From positions 1-32,190 of the IMG/VR virus record IMGVR_UViG_3300034106_001222: DNA of 32,190 nucleotides. One strand, written 5' to 3'. Numbering within the stretch: the stretch's first letter is position 1; each line of letters opens with the position of its first letter. Both the position numbers and the translations under genes were made by a program. This DNA is from a virus. The notes under the pieces are model-generated. The model saw only the letters and a program-made list of their open reading frames with translations. It made no database searches and had not been told where the DNA came from. This document shows, piece by piece, positions 17,275 through 23,270 of this stretch.

Positions 17275-17283
17275 GGAAACAAA

Positions 17284-17973
17284 ATTGACCCAATCTCTAT
17301 TTGTCTTCTTGCGGCTGGCTTGGTCAAAAACATCCAAGCTGGCTGTGACCTTTACAAGCAAGCTAAAGAATCTTTTGTCGAAATCAGGAACACCGCTAAT
17401 GAAGTTGTCGCTATTGGCAAAGAGGTCAAAGGATTTTGGGGTTCATTGCGTAAACTATTTGGCGGTAGTCCCAAGCCTGAAGCTACAAAGTCTGTGGCAA
17501 AGGCTAAGAAGTCAGACTATGTTGCTGTTGAAGAAACTCAAGTCAAAGCTGACATCGTTAAGAACCTGACTGAGTTTTTCAAGTTACAGGAACAGTTAGA
17601 AGCGCACATCAGGGAATCAGAGGAGAAGGCTAGGACTGTAGTTTTCTCTGATGATGTGAACTTGATGGAAGAAGCCCTAAACAGGGTTTTGGCGCAACAA
17701 GAGATGGAGAGGTTGGTAGTTCAGATACGAGAGTGCATGGTCTATCAGTCGCCCCCTGAGATGGGTGCTTTGTATTCTGAAGTGTTCAGCATGAGAGACA
17801 TCATTGCTGGAGAGCAAGAGAAGGCTAGAAAGAAAAGAGATGCAGAGTCATGGCTACGAAAGGAAAGGGAGCGTCTTCTAGCAGAAAAACAAGCATACCT
17901 GTTGGTAGCTTTCCTGTTCCTCCTATACCTATGGATGCTAATAGGTCTGGTAAGCAAGATTGGGAGAACGTAG
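17284..17973 (+). CDS. Coiled-coil protein with C-terminal membrane segment; candidate ATT start
   Basis: This protein is 229 aa if translation begins at the ATT at 17284, or 217 aa from the TTG at 17320. The longer form begins (M)DPISICLLAAGLVKNIQAG, which matches the DPIT/S...LLAxGLVK opening of a widespread phage family, and AAGGA (17273-17277) sits 6 bp before the ATT. The TTG has no site. Residues about 90-190 are charged coiled coil (LTEFFKLQEQLEAHIRESEE), followed by a membrane helix (AYLLVAFLFLLYLWMLIGLV) at the C-terminus. It is first in a row of membrane genes near lysis functions. Its role is unknown. The last 124 bp also encode the start of the next gene in another frame. Confidence 0.65.
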   Translation: MDPISICLLAAGLVKNIQAGCDLYKQAKESFVEIRNTANEVVAIGKEVKGFWGSLRKLFGGSPKPEATKSVAKAKKSDYVAVEETQVKADIVKNLTEFFKLQEQLEAHIRESEEKARTVVFSDDVNLMEEALNRVLAQQEMERLVVQIRECMVYQSPPEMGALYSEVFSMRDIIAGEQEKARKKRDAESWLRKERERLLAEKQAYLLVAFLFLLYLWMLIGLVSKIGRT

Positions 17974-18137
17974 TGGGATGGATTGCCGCTTGTGTACTTG
18001 TCATATTGTTGCTACCAATTTTGGGCATGATGTACATAGATGTACTGCAAACCAAGCATGAAGCCAAACAGCAAGTAGAGAAGGTCGAGAAACTCAGAAG
18101 ACAAGTTGAACAAAAGGAAAGAGAGAAAGAGAAATGA
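17850..18137 (+). CDS. Single-span membrane protein with C-terminal coiled coil
   Basis: This 95-aa protein has a Pro/Ser-rich N-terminus (SIPVGSFPVPPIPMDANRSG), then a membrane helix (VVGWIAACVLVILLLPILGM) and a charged coiled coil (KHEAKQQVEKVEKLRRQVEQ) to the end. It overlaps the preceding gene by 124 bp in a different frame and the next by 4 bp (ATGA). The membrane segment plus coiled coil recalls an inner-membrane spanin, but a clear Rz/Rz1 pair follows. A partner of the adjacent lipoprotein is one possibility. Confidence 0.6.
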   Translation: MATKGKGASSSRKTSIPVGSFPVPPIPMDANRSGKQDWENVVGWIAACVLVILLLPILGMMYIDVLQTKHEAKQQVEKVEKLRRQVEQKEREKEK

Positions 18138-18319
18138 ACATTTACTGTATTTGGGGCTTATCTATCCTATTGGTACTGCTAGTTGGCTGTGATGACCGCT
18201 ACCGCTACCCTTGCCAAGACCCATTGAATTGGTCTAGCGCTGAATGCAAACCCCCTATTTGTACCGCTTCTGGTACTTGCCCTGAGATGTTAGTTAAACC
18301 CGAACAGGAGAAGAAATGA
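18134..18319 (+). CDS. Small lipoprotein, predicted inner-membrane retained
   Basis: This 61-aa protein has a lipoprotein signal: hydrophobic SILLVLLVGC with the lipobox Cys at residue 19. Asp follows at +2, which in enterobacteria causes retention in the inner membrane. The mature part is Cys- and Pro-rich (DDRYRYPCQDPLNWSSAECK, then CTASGTCPEM), with four further cysteines able to form disulphides. This DRYRYPCQDP pattern recurs in environmental phages with unknown function. It overlaps its neighbours by 4 bp at both ends. Confidence 0.65.
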   Translation: MNIYCIWGLSILLVLLVGCDDRYRYPCQDPLNWSSAECKPPICTASGTCPEMLVKPEQEKK

Positions 18320-18642
18320 TGCCTACCATTGGATACAAACCAAATACTCGCCTTAGTTCTGATGAAATTGAAGTCAGAGTATGGGCATTCGTTATCGTGG
18401 TCTTGGTGAGCATTCTGTTGGCTTCTATGGGTATGTTCTTGTACTCTGTTTCGTTTGTTCAACAGCCAATGAACGGCAGTATGGCGGCGATTGACAAGGT
18501 GTATACACAGCAGATTAGTACCATCATGGTGTTCATTACTGGTGTTTTAGGTGGTGTAGCTGGTAGGTCTGGAGTTAAGGCAATAGCTAATGCGAGTGCC
18601 AAGGCTGAAGCCATTGACAACGATGAACCCCCAAAGCCATGA
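18316..18642 (+). CDS. Two-span membrane protein, holin candidate
   Basis: This 108-aa protein has two hydrophobic segments: VWAFVIVVLVSILLASMGMF (about residues 23-42) and ISTIMVFITGVLGGVAGRSG (about residues 67-86). It ends in a charged tail (EAIDNDEPPKP). The size, the topology and the location directly before the Rz/Rz1 genes fit a class II-like holin. No specific holin family was recognised, so this remains a context-based call. It overlaps both neighbours by 4 bp. Confidence 0.55.
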   Translation: MMPTIGYKPNTRLSSDEIEVRVWAFVIVVLVSILLASMGMFLYSVSFVQQPMNGSMAAIDKVYTQQISTIMVFITGVLGGVAGRSGVKAIANASAKAEAIDNDEPPKP

Positions 18643-19121
18643 GCCTCTTTAATCCTTGGGTGCTGTTGGGCATCCTGATGACTGTTTTAGGCGCTTTTGG
18701 TAGCGGTTATTACAAGGGTGGCGAGGATGAAAATGCTCGTCAACAGGCTGAAATAGCCTCTTTGAATGCTGAAGCTAGGGCGAAAGAACAAGCCTTAGTT
18801 CAAGCCGTTAACACTCAAACAACACAATTATTGAAGGTAGAAAACAATGCGAAGATTCAGATTGCGAAGCGTGATGCCGCTATTAGTGCTGGCGCTCTCA
18901 AGTTGCGGATTCCTGTCCAAGCCCCAGTCTGCCCCGTACACACCGCCCCAGATGCCCCCGTTGCCCCCAGAGATAGCGTTCAAGCAACAGCCGAACTTGA
19001 CCGAGAGACTGCTAAATCTCTTGTCGCCATCACAGACGATGGAGACAAAGCCATCAGACAACTGAATGCGTGTATTGATGCGTACAACACTGTTTATCAA
19101 ACTTTGAACAAATCACGTTAA
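18639..19121 (+). CDS. Rz: i-spanin (Rz-like)
   Basis: This 160-aa protein has an N-terminal membrane anchor (NPWVLLGILMTVLGAFGSGY) followed by a periplasmic coiled coil (ARQQAEIASLNAEARAKEQA and onward) and a variable end. This is the Rz layout: an inner-membrane protein that spans the periplasm and, with Rz1, fuses the inner and outer membranes at lysis. The identification is strengthened by the Rz1-type lipoprotein encoded entirely within it in the +1 frame. It is the last gene of the overlapping membrane set. Confidence 0.8.
   Translation: MSLFNPWVLLGILMTVLGAFGSGYYKGGEDENARQQAEIASLNAEARAKEQALVQAVNTQTTQLLKVENNAKIQIAKRDAAISAGALKLRIPVQAPVCPVHTAPDAPVAPRDSVQATAELDRETAKSLVAITDDGDKAIRQLNACIDAYNTVYQTLNKSR
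18847..19065 (+). CDS. Rz1: o-spanin (Rz1-like lipoprotein) embedded in Rz
   Basis: This 72-aa protein lies fully inside the Rz gene in another frame. The basic start MRRFRLRS is followed by a hydrophobic stretch and lipobox (MPLLVLALSSC, Cys 20) with Gly at +2, compatible with outer-membrane sorting. The mature part is Pro-rich (SAPYTPPQMPPLPPE), typical of Rz1. An internal ATG (18874) just before the lipobox region is an alternative start. A nested gene with both signal and proline-rich features is very unlikely by chance. Confidence 0.8.
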   Translation: MRRFRLRSVMPLLVLALSSCGFLSKPQSAPYTPPQMPPLPPEIAFKQQPNLTERLLNLLSPSQTMETKPSDN

Positions 19122-19157
19122 GATTCACGCTGTTGTCATTGATTTAGTTTAATTTCA

Positions 19158-19179
19158 GACAACTTTACTGGAGTTGTCA
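19158..19179 (+). promoter_or_regulatory. Hairpin over the start of the metallophosphoesterase gene
   Basis: GACAAC (19158-19163) pairs exactly with GTTGTC (19173-19178), immediately before ATG 19179. The loop and 3' arm hold the GGAG ribosome-binding site. A second GTTGTCAT lies upstream at 19132-19139 and could pair with the same GACAAC, giving two mutually exclusive hairpins. Confidence 0.4.
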
Positions 19180-20135
19180 TGGGTAAAACTGTTTACAGCG
19201 ATGCAGAGTTTATTGAACTTTGGAAAACTTATGAATCTGCCAGTGCCTTTGCCAAAGCCGTTGGCATGGATATGCGTAATATCATCAGGCGCAAAAACAA
19301 CTTAGAGGCTAAGTACGGCGAGCCACTCAAGTCAAAGAATAGTAAGCATCAAACCATCAAAGAAAATTCAGTTCGCAAACAATTGGGGATTGAGAATGGC
19401 ATTGTTTTGGTGTTCAGTGATGCTCACTTCTGGCCTAGCATCCATACAACAGCGTATAAAGGTCTTCTTTGGGCAATTAAGGAGTTTCAGCCAAAGGCTG
19501 TGATTGCCAATGGAGATATATTTGATGGCGCTAGTATCTCTCGTTATCCTCGAATTGGATGGGATTCAACGCCAAGTGTTATACAAGAGTTGAAGGCCTG
19601 TGAACTGGCAATGGGCGAGATAGAGGAAGCCGCCAAGAAAGCAAGACACAATGTAAACCTAGTGTGGACACTTGGCAACCATGATGCTAGGTTTGAGAAC
19701 CGCCTAGCCGCTAATGCGCCTCAATATGAGCAAGTTAAGGGATTTTCCCTGAAAGACCATTTCCCTGCATGGCATCCTTGCTGGTCTTGCTGGCCTACTG
19801 AGGAAGTAGTGGTTAAACATCGCTGGAAGGGCGGTGTACACGCTACCCATAACAACACAGTCAATGCTGGCGTAAGCATCGTTACAGGGCATCTACACAG
19901 CCTTAAAGTCACCCCTTTTGCTGATTACCAAGGAAACAGGTTTGGCGTGGATACTGGTACTTTGGCTGATACTGATGGGGCGCAGTTTGTAAACTATCTT
20001 GAAGACTCTCCTACCAACTGGAGGTCAGGGTTTGCTGTACTGACATTTCATAATGGGAAATTGCTTTGGCCTGAGTTAGTCCATAAGTGGACTGAAGGTC
20101 AAGTTGAATTTAGGGGTAAGGTATATGACGTATGA
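19179..20135 (+). CDS. Calcineurin-like metallophosphoesterase with N-terminal helical domain
   Basis: This 318-aa protein has residues about 75-300 with the full metallophosphoesterase signature: D81-x-H83 (VFSDAHF), NGD 111-113 with D116, GNHD 166-169, His near 221-224 and GHLH 237-240. Together these bind two metal ions for hydrolysis of phosphoesters, which may include nucleotides or nucleic acids. Residues 1-45 (SDAEFIELWKTYESASAFAK, then MRNIIRRKN) look like a small helix-turn-helix, hinting at DNA association. It follows the lysis genes at the end of the plus-strand operon. DNA-processing (Mre11/SbcD-like or DNA phosphatase) is possible; the substrate is unknown. Confidence 0.75.
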   Translation: MGKTVYSDAEFIELWKTYESASAFAKAVGMDMRNIIRRKNNLEAKYGEPLKSKNSKHQTIKENSVRKQLGIENGIVLVFSDAHFWPSIHTTAYKGLLWAIKEFQPKAVIANGDIFDGASISRYPRIGWDSTPSVIQELKACELAMGEIEEAAKKARHNVNLVWTLGNHDARFENRLAANAPQYEQVKGFSLKDHFPAWHPCWSCWPTEEVVVKHRWKGGVHATHNNTVNAGVSIVTGHLHSLKVTPFADYQGNRFGVDTGTLADTDGAQFVNYLEDSPTNWRSGFAVLTFHNGKLLWPELVHKWTEGQVEFRGKVYDV

Positions 20136-20337
20136 CCTTGTAGCTTATTTAAGATCAGAAATCAAAGAACTGCATAACATTCTGCATGAAACGCAACTTG
20201 CTTTAGCGCAAGCAAATGACAGGTTAAGCCGAAGATCTGAGCCTTTAAGTGAAGAGCGTGTATATACATTGTATAGACGTAGCTTGGATTGGCGACAGTT
20301 AGCTAGGGACATCGAGGCAGATCACGATATTGAATAG
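20125..20337 (+). CDS. Hypothetical small helical protein
   Basis: This 70-aa protein starts at the ATG within the last codons of the metallophosphoesterase, with AAGG/GGGG just upstream. A TTG 21 bp earlier is less likely. It contains a leucine/alanine-rich helix (YLRSEIKELHNILHETQLAL) and an Arg-rich C-terminal half (YTLYRRSLDWRQLARDIEAD). No family was recognised. It is the last gene on this strand before an oppositely oriented terminator. Confidence 0.5.
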   Translation: MTYDLVAYLRSEIKELHNILHETQLALAQANDRLSRRSEPLSEERVYTLYRRSLDWRQLARDIEADHDIE

Positions 20338-20366
20338 CAAATCGAAACCAATGCGTTTAAGCATAC

Positions 20367-20394
20367 AAAAAAAAGGGGAGTCCGAAGACCCCCC
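20367..20394 (-). terminator. Terminator for the minus-strand acidic-protein gene
   Basis: The hairpin GGGGAGTC / GACCCCCC (one A-C mismatch), with loop CGAA, spans 20375-20394 and has eight A bases on its left (20367-20374). Read on the minus strand this is a stem followed by eight T residues. It lies just beyond the stop at 20418. On the plus strand it lacks a T-tract, so it may stop plus-strand transcription only weakly. Confidence 0.75.
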
Positions 20395-20417
20395 TGCAAG
20401 TAACAACTGCACCTGAA

Positions 20418-20717
20418 TTATGACACACGAACCCAGACTAAGCCATCTTCGTCTTCTACGATCTCTCCGATTTCGAATTCTTCGGATTCTTCGTCTTCAT
20501 AAGTTTCGTCTTCGTCAACTTCGTCTTCGCTGACTTCTTCATCGCATTGGTTGTATTCGTACTCATCGGTAACGTCATAGTCAACAGCCCAGCCATGCAA
20601 TTGCTGGAACTCGATGAATTCTTGGATGATTGCAATCTTCTCAAAATCATCTGTCTCAATAGTTACTGAGTCATCTCCAAATTCCCACTCTGCAATGTTA
20701 ATCTCAATCTTGTACAT
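20418..20717 (-). CDS. Highly acidic small protein, possible DNA mimic
   Basis: This 99-aa protein starts at the ATG (20717) that follows AAGGGGAATATC. An in-frame extension to 20777 has no site and is unlikely. By my count it has about 38 Asp/Glu against 3 Lys/Arg (net charge near -35), with the acidic run concentrated in the C-terminal half (DEEVSEDEVDEDETYEDEES). The N-terminus reads as beta strand plus helix (MYKIEINIAEWEFGDDSVTI). Such charge is typical of proteins that mimic DNA, for example restriction inhibitors, but no family was recognised. It has its own promoter-like sequence and terminator. Confidence 0.65.
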   Translation of the reverse strand: MYKIEINIAEWEFGDDSVTIETDDFEKIAIIQEFIEFQQLHGWAVDYDVTDEYEYNQCDEEVSEDEVDEDETYEDEESEEFEIGEIVEDEDGLVWVRVS

Positions 20718-20748
20718 GATATTCCCCTTGGTTATGGCACTATTGCCA

Positions 20749-20777
20749 AGTAAAATGCTATCTCTGATTTGTGACAA
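20749..20777 (-). promoter_or_regulatory. Putative sigma70-type promoter for the acidic protein gene
   Basis: On the minus strand, TTGTCA (20777-20772, 5/6 match to the -35 consensus) is followed after 17 bp by TTTACT (20754-20749, 4/6 match to the -10). It lies about 30 bp upstream of the start codon, leaving a short leader with the AAGGGGAA site. Seen only by consensus matching. Confidence 0.4.
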
Positions 20778-20822
20778 CTACCAGCAATAATCCATCAATT
20801 TTTACAACGAAAGGTTAAATAA

Positions 20823-21287
20823 ATGAACTTATCTGCCAATTTTTCTTTGAAAGAACTAACAAAATCTGACACCGCTACCCGTCTTGGCATCGACAACACA
20901 CCTGATGAGGAAGCCATTGACAATCTCAAGACTTTGTGTGACAAGGTGCTTCAGCCTGTGCGTGAGCATTTTGGTAAGTCTGTGACTGTGAATTCAGCCT
21001 ATCGTAGCCCTGAGTCCAATGCGGCTGTTGGTGGTTCTAAGACTTCAGACCACTGTAAAGGTATGGCGGCAGACATTGAGATTGCTGGCGTTGCCAATGC
21101 TGATCTCGCCCAATGGATTATGGACAATTTGGACTATACACAACTAATCTTGGAATTCTACACACAGGGTATACCTGACTCTGGTTGGGTTCATGTGTCG
21201 TATGACCCCAATAACCTTAAGAAGCAGGAATTGACTGCTGTTAAGGTGGCAGGGAAGACCCAGTATCTCCAAGGACTACAGGCTTAA
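20823..21287 (+). CDS. Endolysin: M15-family zinc metallopeptidase
   Basis: This 154-aa single-domain protein matches the Peptidase_M15 type that cleaves peptidoglycan stem peptides. SDHCKGMAAD (residues 75-84) fits the SxHxxGxAxD zinc motif (H77, D84), and GWVHVSY (121-127) provides the third ligand, H124. VNSAYRSPESNAAVGGSKTS leads into it, as usual for this family. There is no signal peptide, so export would depend on a holin. The gene stands alone on the plus strand between minus-strand genes, away from the spanins. Its 3' end overlaps the convergent gene at 21241-21444 by 47 bp. Confidence 0.85.
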   Translation: MNLSANFSLKELTKSDTATRLGIDNTPDEEAIDNLKTLCDKVLQPVREHFGKSVTVNSAYRSPESNAAVGGSKTSDHCKGMAADIEIAGVANADLAQWIMDNLDYTQLILEFYTQGIPDSGWVHVSYDPNNLKKQELTAVKVAGKTQYLQGLQA

Positions 21288-21444
21288 TCTGACGCTTGCA
21301 GAAGTGTTTGGGGACAAGGTGTTCAAAGAAGATCACCTCCCCGCACTTCTCACATAGCCATGCTTCACCTCGGTCAATGGTGGTAACTTTGTTTCCATGT
21401 TGACCATTACGTCTGCCGTAAAAGGTTCTTATCTTACGAATCAT
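21241..21444 (-). CDS. Small zinc-binding protein
   Basis: This 67-aa protein is the last gene of the minus-strand early operon. EAWLCEKCGEVIFFEHLVPK followed by HFCKR gives CxxC plus His/Cys ligands for a single zinc. The N-terminus is basic (MIRKIRTFYGRRNGQHGNK). It overlaps the upstream gene by 11 bp and the endolysin 3' end on the opposite strand. It is likely a small DNA- or protein-binding early protein; the function is unknown. Confidence 0.55.
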   Translation of the reverse strand: MIRKIRTFYGRRNGQHGNKVTTIDRGEAWLCEKCGEVIFFEHLVPKHFCKRQIKPVVLGDTGSSLPP

Positions 21445-21616
21445 TCTTTAATTTAGCCCTTGAATAGATTGTAAATTCTTTCTTTTCTGTCAGTGCAATG
21501 CGTTCTCTTGCGTTTTTACCAAGAATATGACCCGCTGTTATTTGCTTGAGTTTCTTATCTGTTGTCCAAATACTAGGTTGTCCTCGCCAATCAAAGTCAT
21601 TCTTTGTTTTGTTCAT
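21434..21616 (-). CDS. Hypothetical small early protein
   Basis: This 60-aa basic protein reads MNKTKNDFDWRGQPSIWTTD at its start, then KKLKQITAGHILGKNARERI. Its ATG overlaps the previous gene's stop (ATGA), and its end overlaps the next gene by 11 bp, so it is translated as part of the operon. A short helix-turn-helix is possible in the middle, but no family was recognised. Confidence 0.55.
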   Translation of the reverse strand: MNKTKNDFDWRGQPSIWTTDKKLKQITAGHILGKNARERIALTEKKEFTIYSRAKLKNDS

Positions 21617-21834
21617 GTGTAATCGCCCTCTTGGGTATGTTCTAAAAGTCGTTTCTGAAGTCTAGCAATTCTTGCATCGTTGTATTGGATAGCGGCACGA
21701 GAATACTCAGTGGCAGTTTCTGCCTCTAGTTTACGTAGATGTGCCTCTTGCAGTTCTTTAGCAATTACCTCATGGATAGTTCTTGCTCTCATTATGTCTT
21801 TAAAGTATTTAATTGTTGACTGTCTGAATGTCAT
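21613..21834 (-). CDS. Hypothetical coiled-coil early protein
   Basis: This 73-aa protein starts at the ATG (21834) with GAGGAGTG six bases upstream; an extension to 21876 is not needed. It is helical throughout: MTFRQSTIKYFKDIMRARTI, then HEVIAKELQEAHLRKLEAET. Proteins with this opening and a long Glu/Arg/Ala helix recur in environmental phages, with no known function. Its ATGA overlaps on both sides fix its frame. Confidence 0.65.
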   Translation of the reverse strand: MTFRQSTIKYFKDIMRARTIHEVIAKELQEAHLRKLEAETATEYSRAAIQYNDARIARLQKRLLEHTQEGDYT

Positions 21835-21980
21835 AACACACTCCTCATTTCCCACCCCATTAAAAAGTAGTTCCATCGGGTTTGCAAGGCGGGTACGTTG
21901 TATCTGTCTTTTGTTTTGCTTAAGTCTGTGTGACCCTTTGATCGCATCATTGCTTCAAATACTTGCTGTGCTTTGGTCAT
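21831..21980 (-). CDS. Small early protein (49 aa)
   Basis: This short gene begins at an ATG overlapping the previous stop (ATGA) and ends overlapping the next ATG. It encodes MTKAQQVFEAMMRSKGHTDL, then SKTKDRYNVPALQTRWNYFL and a short tail. Tight coupling on both sides and the aromatic, compositionally normal sequence (RWNYFLMGWEM) support a real gene. The QTRWxxFLxGWE ending resembles many small phage accessory proteins; the function is unknown. Confidence 0.7.
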   Translation of the reverse strand: MTKAQQVFEAMMRSKGHTDLSKTKDRYNVPALQTRWNYFLMGWEMRSVL

Positions 21981-22321
21981 GTGTTGAGTTCCTTTAATCT
22001 AGCTTCAATGGCTGTAAAAACAGTAGCATCTGGTTTACTGTCTAGCCACATACTAAACATAGATATTTCCTCATCCGTCAGCCCTACCCATGTGCGCTGT
22101 GGTGGGGTGGTATAGCACTGCCCACAGTTGTGGCATTGCACAACGCCGTTAAACGGATTCCACTTCACTGCACTTGCATCTGTGTATCCGCAACAAGGTA
22201 ACACCACAGGCTCTTGCTCTGTGCGCCGTGGTGGCACTGGTTGTGCATCTAACATATCTCTACACGCAAGGATGGATGCAATGTCATCACTCACAGGCTC
22301 TTGGCTTTTATTTTGTGTCAT
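21977..22321 (-). CDS. Zinc-ribbon protein, Lar-like
   Basis: This 114-aa protein has a central zinc ribbon: PVVLPCCGYTDASAVKWNPF followed by VVQCHNCGQCY, giving CC...CxxC ligands. The spacing and the V-x-C-x-x-C-G pattern recall the Lar family of restriction-alleviation proteins, but the first knuckle is CCG rather than CPxCG, so this is only a resemblance. A helical acidic C-terminus follows (LTDEEISMFSMWLDSKPDAT). It is coupled to its neighbours by ATGA overlaps. Confidence 0.55.
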   Translation of the reverse strand: MTQNKSQEPVSDDIASILACRDMLDAQPVPPRRTEQEPVVLPCCGYTDASAVKWNPFNGVVQCHNCGQCYTTPPQRTWVGLTDEEISMFSMWLDSKPDATVFTAIEARLKELNT

Positions 22322-22542
22322 TTCTTCATCCCTTCAATGTAAACAGCCAAGCTGTCTATTGTGTCTTTACCAAAAGAAGTTAGCTTCCTAACCTCTCTAG
22401 CAACTTCTTCAATTACGTTATTGCGTAGTTCGTCATAGAACTCCTGTGCAGACTTGGGTCTTAGAAAGTTTGCTTTGACAGACTCTTGGCGTTGTTTGGC
22501 TTGTCGTTCAATGTCGCTGAATGCTTCATCTTCTTCATTCAT
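22318..22542 (-). CDS. Hypothetical helical early protein
   Basis: This 74-aa, charged, probably fully helical protein includes EEDEAFSDIERQAKQRQESV, then FYDELRNNVIEEVAREVRKL. It overlaps both neighbours by 4 bp (ATGA), placing it firmly in the operon. No membrane segment, metal site or known family was seen. Confidence 0.6.
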   Translation of the reverse strand: MNEEDEAFSDIERQAKQRQESVKANFLRPKSAQEFYDELRNNVIEEVAREVRKLTSFGKDTIDSLAVYIEGMKK

Positions 22543-22799
22543 AGCCTCTCCTTCAAATAAAACTCCATTGCAATGCGGTATGGGTCAAGCAAAGGTAGAG
22601 GGCGGTCGTTGAAGAAATAGTATTTTGGCTTGCTCTCATCTACGCTGGTAACAACTATCCCATCAACAACGTGGTGATACCTTGTTTCTTCAACCCGAAT
22701 GGCGTAGCCCTCTGCCCTTGCCACAGCCAACTTCAACTCAATGCTTCCAATGGGAACATGGTTCTTAATGGTATCATCTATACCGATCAATTTATTCAT
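22539..22799 (-). CDS. Hypothetical early protein
   Basis: This 86-aa protein starts at the ATG with GAGG six bases upstream; an extension to 22856 would run through the gene at 22792-22911 and lacks a site. LKLAVARAEGYAIRVEETRY and PLPLLDPYRIAMEFYL suggest an alpha/beta fold. It weakly recalls the phage ABA-sandwich/DUF2591 type, but not well enough to name. It shares 8 bp with the 39-aa membrane gene upstream. Confidence 0.6.
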   Translation of the reverse strand: MNKLIGIDDTIKNHVPIGSIELKLAVARAEGYAIRVEETRYHHVVDGIVVTSVDESKPKYYFFNDRPLPLLDPYRIAMEFYLKERL

Positions 22800-22911
22800 T
22801 GTCAGCCTCGTTTTGTAGGAAATAAAGCGCACCAATGAGGATTGCACCAAAGGCAATCACGACAAACGCACCAAACATCATCAGCATAAAAGTCACGAGT
22901 ACATCCCACAT
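22792..22911 (-). CDS. 39-aa single-span membrane protein
   Basis: The gene starts at an ATG overlapping the previous TAA (TAATG) and has a strong site (GGAGGGCGGT) upstream. Its product, MWDVLVTFMLMMFGAFVVIA then FGAILIGALYFLQ, is almost entirely one hydrophobic helix with an acidic end. Its last 8 bp overlap the next gene. Size and topology are like small phage membrane effectors that affect host envelope or superinfection, but the function is unknown. Confidence 0.7.
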   Translation of the reverse strand: MWDVLVTFMLMMFGAFVVIAFGAILIGALYFLQNEADNE

Positions 22912-23249
22912 TAGACCGCCCTCCATTCACGCTCATTCAGCCCTGAATCTGACTTGACTTTATTACCTGTCAACTCTATTAAACCTAGCTTTAATAACTC
23001 GTTTAAACGGCGTGAAACTTGATTTCTGTCTAACCCGCTATGTGTGGCTATGCCATCCTTACCAAGCGCACCATGAGCCTTTAAACAGTCCACAATGATG
23101 CTGAAATGCTTGGATGCCAAGTCTTTAGCGGCATCTGCGGCTTCATAGCTGGTTACTGGGTCGGAACATCTAACCCGATTGAAGATTGGCAAGTCAAAGA
23201 ACTTCTTTACACTGCCGCCAAAATGAATATCGTCTAGTTTTGTCATCAT
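22911..23249 (-). CDS. Winged-helix DNA-binding protein
   Basis: This 112-aa protein carries DPVTSYEAADAAKDLASKHF, then LKAHGALGKDGIATHSGLDR and NQVSRRLNELLKLGLIELTG. This is a helix-turn-helix with recognition helix NQVSRRLNELLKLG and a wing (IELTGNKVKSDSG). Proteins of this pattern are common in phage early regions and resemble small MarR/ArsR-type regulators or resolvase accessory factors. An imperfect palindrome lies just upstream of the gene (23271-23288). The start could be either of two adjacent ATGs. Confidence 0.72.
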   Translation of the reverse strand: MMTKLDDIHFGGSVKKFFDLPIFNRVRCSDPVTSYEAADAAKDLASKHFSIIVDCLKAHGALGKDGIATHSGLDRNQVSRRLNELLKLGLIELTGNKVKSDSGLNEREWRAV

Positions 23250-23270
23250 TCACTCCTATCAATTAAAAAG

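Noticed and set aside
17285-17569. 94-aa frame starting with TTG at 17285
   Set aside because: The other frame (17284-17973) gives the conserved phage N-terminus and coiled coil; this one is Leu/Lys/Ser noise ending early.
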